Shown here piece by piece: positions 62,552 through 64,000 of a DNA stretch of 64,000 nt (within the stretch, counting starts at the first letter, position 1; each line of letters starts with the position of its first letter). Where the stretch lies: positions 248,001 through 312,000 of the forward strand of contig JAGDZP010000010.1 in the NCBI GenBank assembly GCA_049115735.1, in the 5' to 3' direction. The translations under genes were made by a program, and so were the position numbers. Source of the DNA: CAXBNB01 sp049115735. GTDB taxonomy: Bacteria; Bacteroidota; Bacteroidia; Cytophagales; Cyclobacteriaceae. The notes under the pieces are model-generated. The model saw only the letters and a program-made list of their open reading frames with translations. It was not told where the DNA came from and made no database searches.

Positions 62552-64000
62552 CTAACCCTTCTTCAAATTCAAATGATCAAGTAGCTCACCGGAGAATTCA
62601 AGCATATTATGGATCTCATCCATCGGAGCAATATGCAAATAACGGAAGATCATAAGTGCCTCGCCATTGCTCTCTATATGCTGAATTTCATGCTGTTCAA
62701 GAAACTTAATAAGCTCATCACTAAATAGTTTTTTCATTTCGGCATCATCATCACCCATTAAAAGAAACTTCCTTGAGACTTTAGGATAAAGCTTGAGGTC
62801 ATGATGTGTATAACCAGAGAATGCTTTTACACGATCAAATATTTTATCAAAAATTCCTTCTTTTTCTACAGTAAACCTTGGAATCCTTTGATTCAGTCGA
62901 ACAAGATGCACAGTTGTATGAAATACTTCCAAAGACAACATTGCCCCTTCATCAAAGACTATATCAGCAATTTCCCAGTTGGCATTGTACCTGGTATCTT
63001 TCCCTCTTATGGAATTCGTTTTTAACTCAATAGGTCGAGATTCAAAAAAATGAAAATTTCGTAGATAAGAAGTGTTCCAGTCTACCTCTCTCTCAAAAGT
63101 CCAATTCATTGTATTAGCCAACCTTTGCAGTTGAATTTGACGCTTCGTTATTTTCCTTCTTCGAGGACCTACAATTATCTTAAGTGCCCGATTGTGGCTG
63201 CTACTAGACCAATGATGGTCCAGGCCAGTTATACTTACATTCCCACCATGAAAATCTTGAATTCGCTTGTACTCAATCATGTTTTCCATCATTGATAAGT
63301 CGACCAGGCTCGTTTTTGACATATCCAGTCTAACTACCGAGCCATCTGGAATTTGACCAAGTAGATTATCCAGCTTTAATACTGAGAGAAAATTGGCAAT
63401 GCCTTTAAGTTTGACATCATATGAGCCATCTTCTCTTTTGAAGATTTTGGAACCTGATTTGAAAGTCATTTGAAAAAATTCACTTATTCCTACTTTTGCA
63501 AGTAGCATGTGCAGTATCAATGTTATCAAAACGCCACCCACAATGCCGTAGACCAAATTGGTGAATAAGGTGATTACAAAGGTAGAAGTAGTAAACAGCA
63601 ACTGCTCTACACCCTGGTCATAGGCCTGATAGAAGACACGGGGAGACGCTAATCTATAACCAGTAAATATCAGTATTGCCGATAATGCCGCCAAAGGGAT
63701 GCTTTGAAGTATGGGCGCCAGTATGAGAACAAATGCGAGCACAAAAACTCCATGATAAAAGTTAGACCACTTGGTCTTGCCATTGTTTTGAATATTTACC
63801 GTACTTCTGACGATCACCGTCATAATAGGAAGCCCCCCTAAAGCACCTGATATCATGGTACTTAACCCAACACCTATCAATTCTTTATTTAGATTGGTAA
63901 CCCTCTGGTATTGATCGAGTTTGTCAATAGCCCTGGCACTAGCCAGTGTTTCAATAGAAGCCACCAGCGTTATGGCTATTACTGCCATCCAAAACTCTGC
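62552..64000 (-). CDS. SulP-family anion transporter with STAS-like and extra C-terminal domain (5' end outside window)
   Basis: The visible part starts within the membrane domain: ASIETLASARAIDKL and GALGGLPIMTVIVRSTVNIQNNGKTKWSNFYHG match SulP helices 8-10. It is followed by further helices to about residue 190, then a STAS-like domain (VVRLDMSKTSLVDLSMMENMIEY). A further about 200-residue cytoplasmic region has no clear motif. SulP proteins carry sulfate, bicarbonate or other anions. The gene continues beyond base 64000, so its N-terminal half is missing. Confidence 0.88.
   Translation of the reverse strand, partial: AEFWMAVIAITLVASIETLASARAIDKLDQYQRVTNLNKELIGVGLSTMISGALGGLPIMTVIVRSTVNIQNNGKTKWSNFYHGVFVLAFVLILAPILQSIPLAALSAILIFTGYRLASPRVFYQAYDQGVEQLLFTTSTFVITLFTNLVYGIVGGVLITLILHMLLAKVGISEFFQMTFKSGSKIFKREDGSYDVKLKGIANFLSVLKLDNLLGQIPDGSVVRLDMSKTSLVDLSMMENMIEYKRIQDFHGGNVSITGLDHHWSSSSHNRALKIIVGPRRRKITKRQIQLQRLANTMNWTFEREVDWNTSYLRNFHFFESRPIELKTNSIRGKDTRYNANWEIADIVFDEGAMLSLEVFHTTVHLVRLNQRIPRFTVEKEGIFDKIFDRVKAFSGYTHHDLKLYPKVSRKFLLMGDDDAEMKKLFSDELIKFLEQHEIQHIESNGEALMIFRYLHIAPMDEIHNMLEFSGELLDHLNLKKG

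Overview
The window is chromosomal DNA from a member of the Bacteroidota, most likely a free-living marine or soil Cytophagales-type bacterium. The evidence is indirect but consistent. Two proteins end in type IX secretion sorting domains. Many short lipoproteins carry a late lipobox Cys, and there is a SusC-like TonB receptor. Promoters fit the Bacteroidota -7 element TAnnTTTG, AraC-type regulators are fused to receiver or kinase modules, and the base composition is AT-rich. I see no rRNA, tRNA, CRISPR array, phage module or insertion sequence.

Layout. 0.2-2.5 kb: exported enolase-superfamily enzyme and exported RraA-like protein. 2.8-8.7 kb: mnmA, then a lipoprotein / secreted subtilase / TonB-receptor run. 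8.7-12.7 kb: ArsC-like protein, DUF4168 protein, tandem-FKBP lipoprotein and an outer-membrane barrel. 12.9-16.7 kb: gyrA and a TPR protein. 16.8-25.9 kb: V4R-like protein, 2-hydroxyacid dehydrogenase, vanadium-haloperoxidase-type secreted enzyme, a serine-less alpha/beta hydrolase, a cold-shock-domain protein, an MFS carrier, a single-CxxCH lipoprotein and a zincin-like protein. 26.0-30.2 kb: a cluster of regulators (GntR/FCD, receiver-AraC, GlxA type), a frameshifted DUF1761 gene and a TIM-barrel lipoprotein.

30.2-39.8 kb is a lipid-modification locus: two cyclopropane-synthase-like methyltransferases, a COG2907-type FAD enzyme, DUF1365, DUF1295, several small membrane proteins, and an ABC1/UbiB-like kinase with its own TetR regulator. 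Three small membrane-protein genes (37-59 codons) are added here. The same 30-bp inverted repeat, TGTTTAA-N16-TTAAACA, lies in front of the TetR-ABC1 pair and in the divergent promoter of the methyltransferase operon and DUF1295. I take it as the probable TetR operator joining the two halves into one regulon.

39.9-44.5 kb: an aldo/keto reductase, a hybrid histidine kinase with a fused receiver and AraC domain, and a divergent DUF4395-cysteine dioxygenase operon. Four 21-bp-phased direct repeats lie between the kinase and that operon. 44.6-50.9 kb: an orphan FtsX/MacB-type permease, a Tat-exported amidohydrolase, an EHP-repeat mini-lipoprotein, a transglutaminase lipoprotein and an IF2N-like polyampholyte protein. 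51-64 kb: a pyruvate kinase with a 130-residue N-terminal extension and no C-domain, a class I glutamine amidotransferase, Pmp3, a TPR lipoprotein convergent with an XRE regulator, an orphan SiaC-type phosphoprotein, an RHH/PIN toxin-antitoxin pair, a giant AsmA-like protein and a SulP carrier cut by the window edge.

All functions are inferred by reading motifs; no database search was run.
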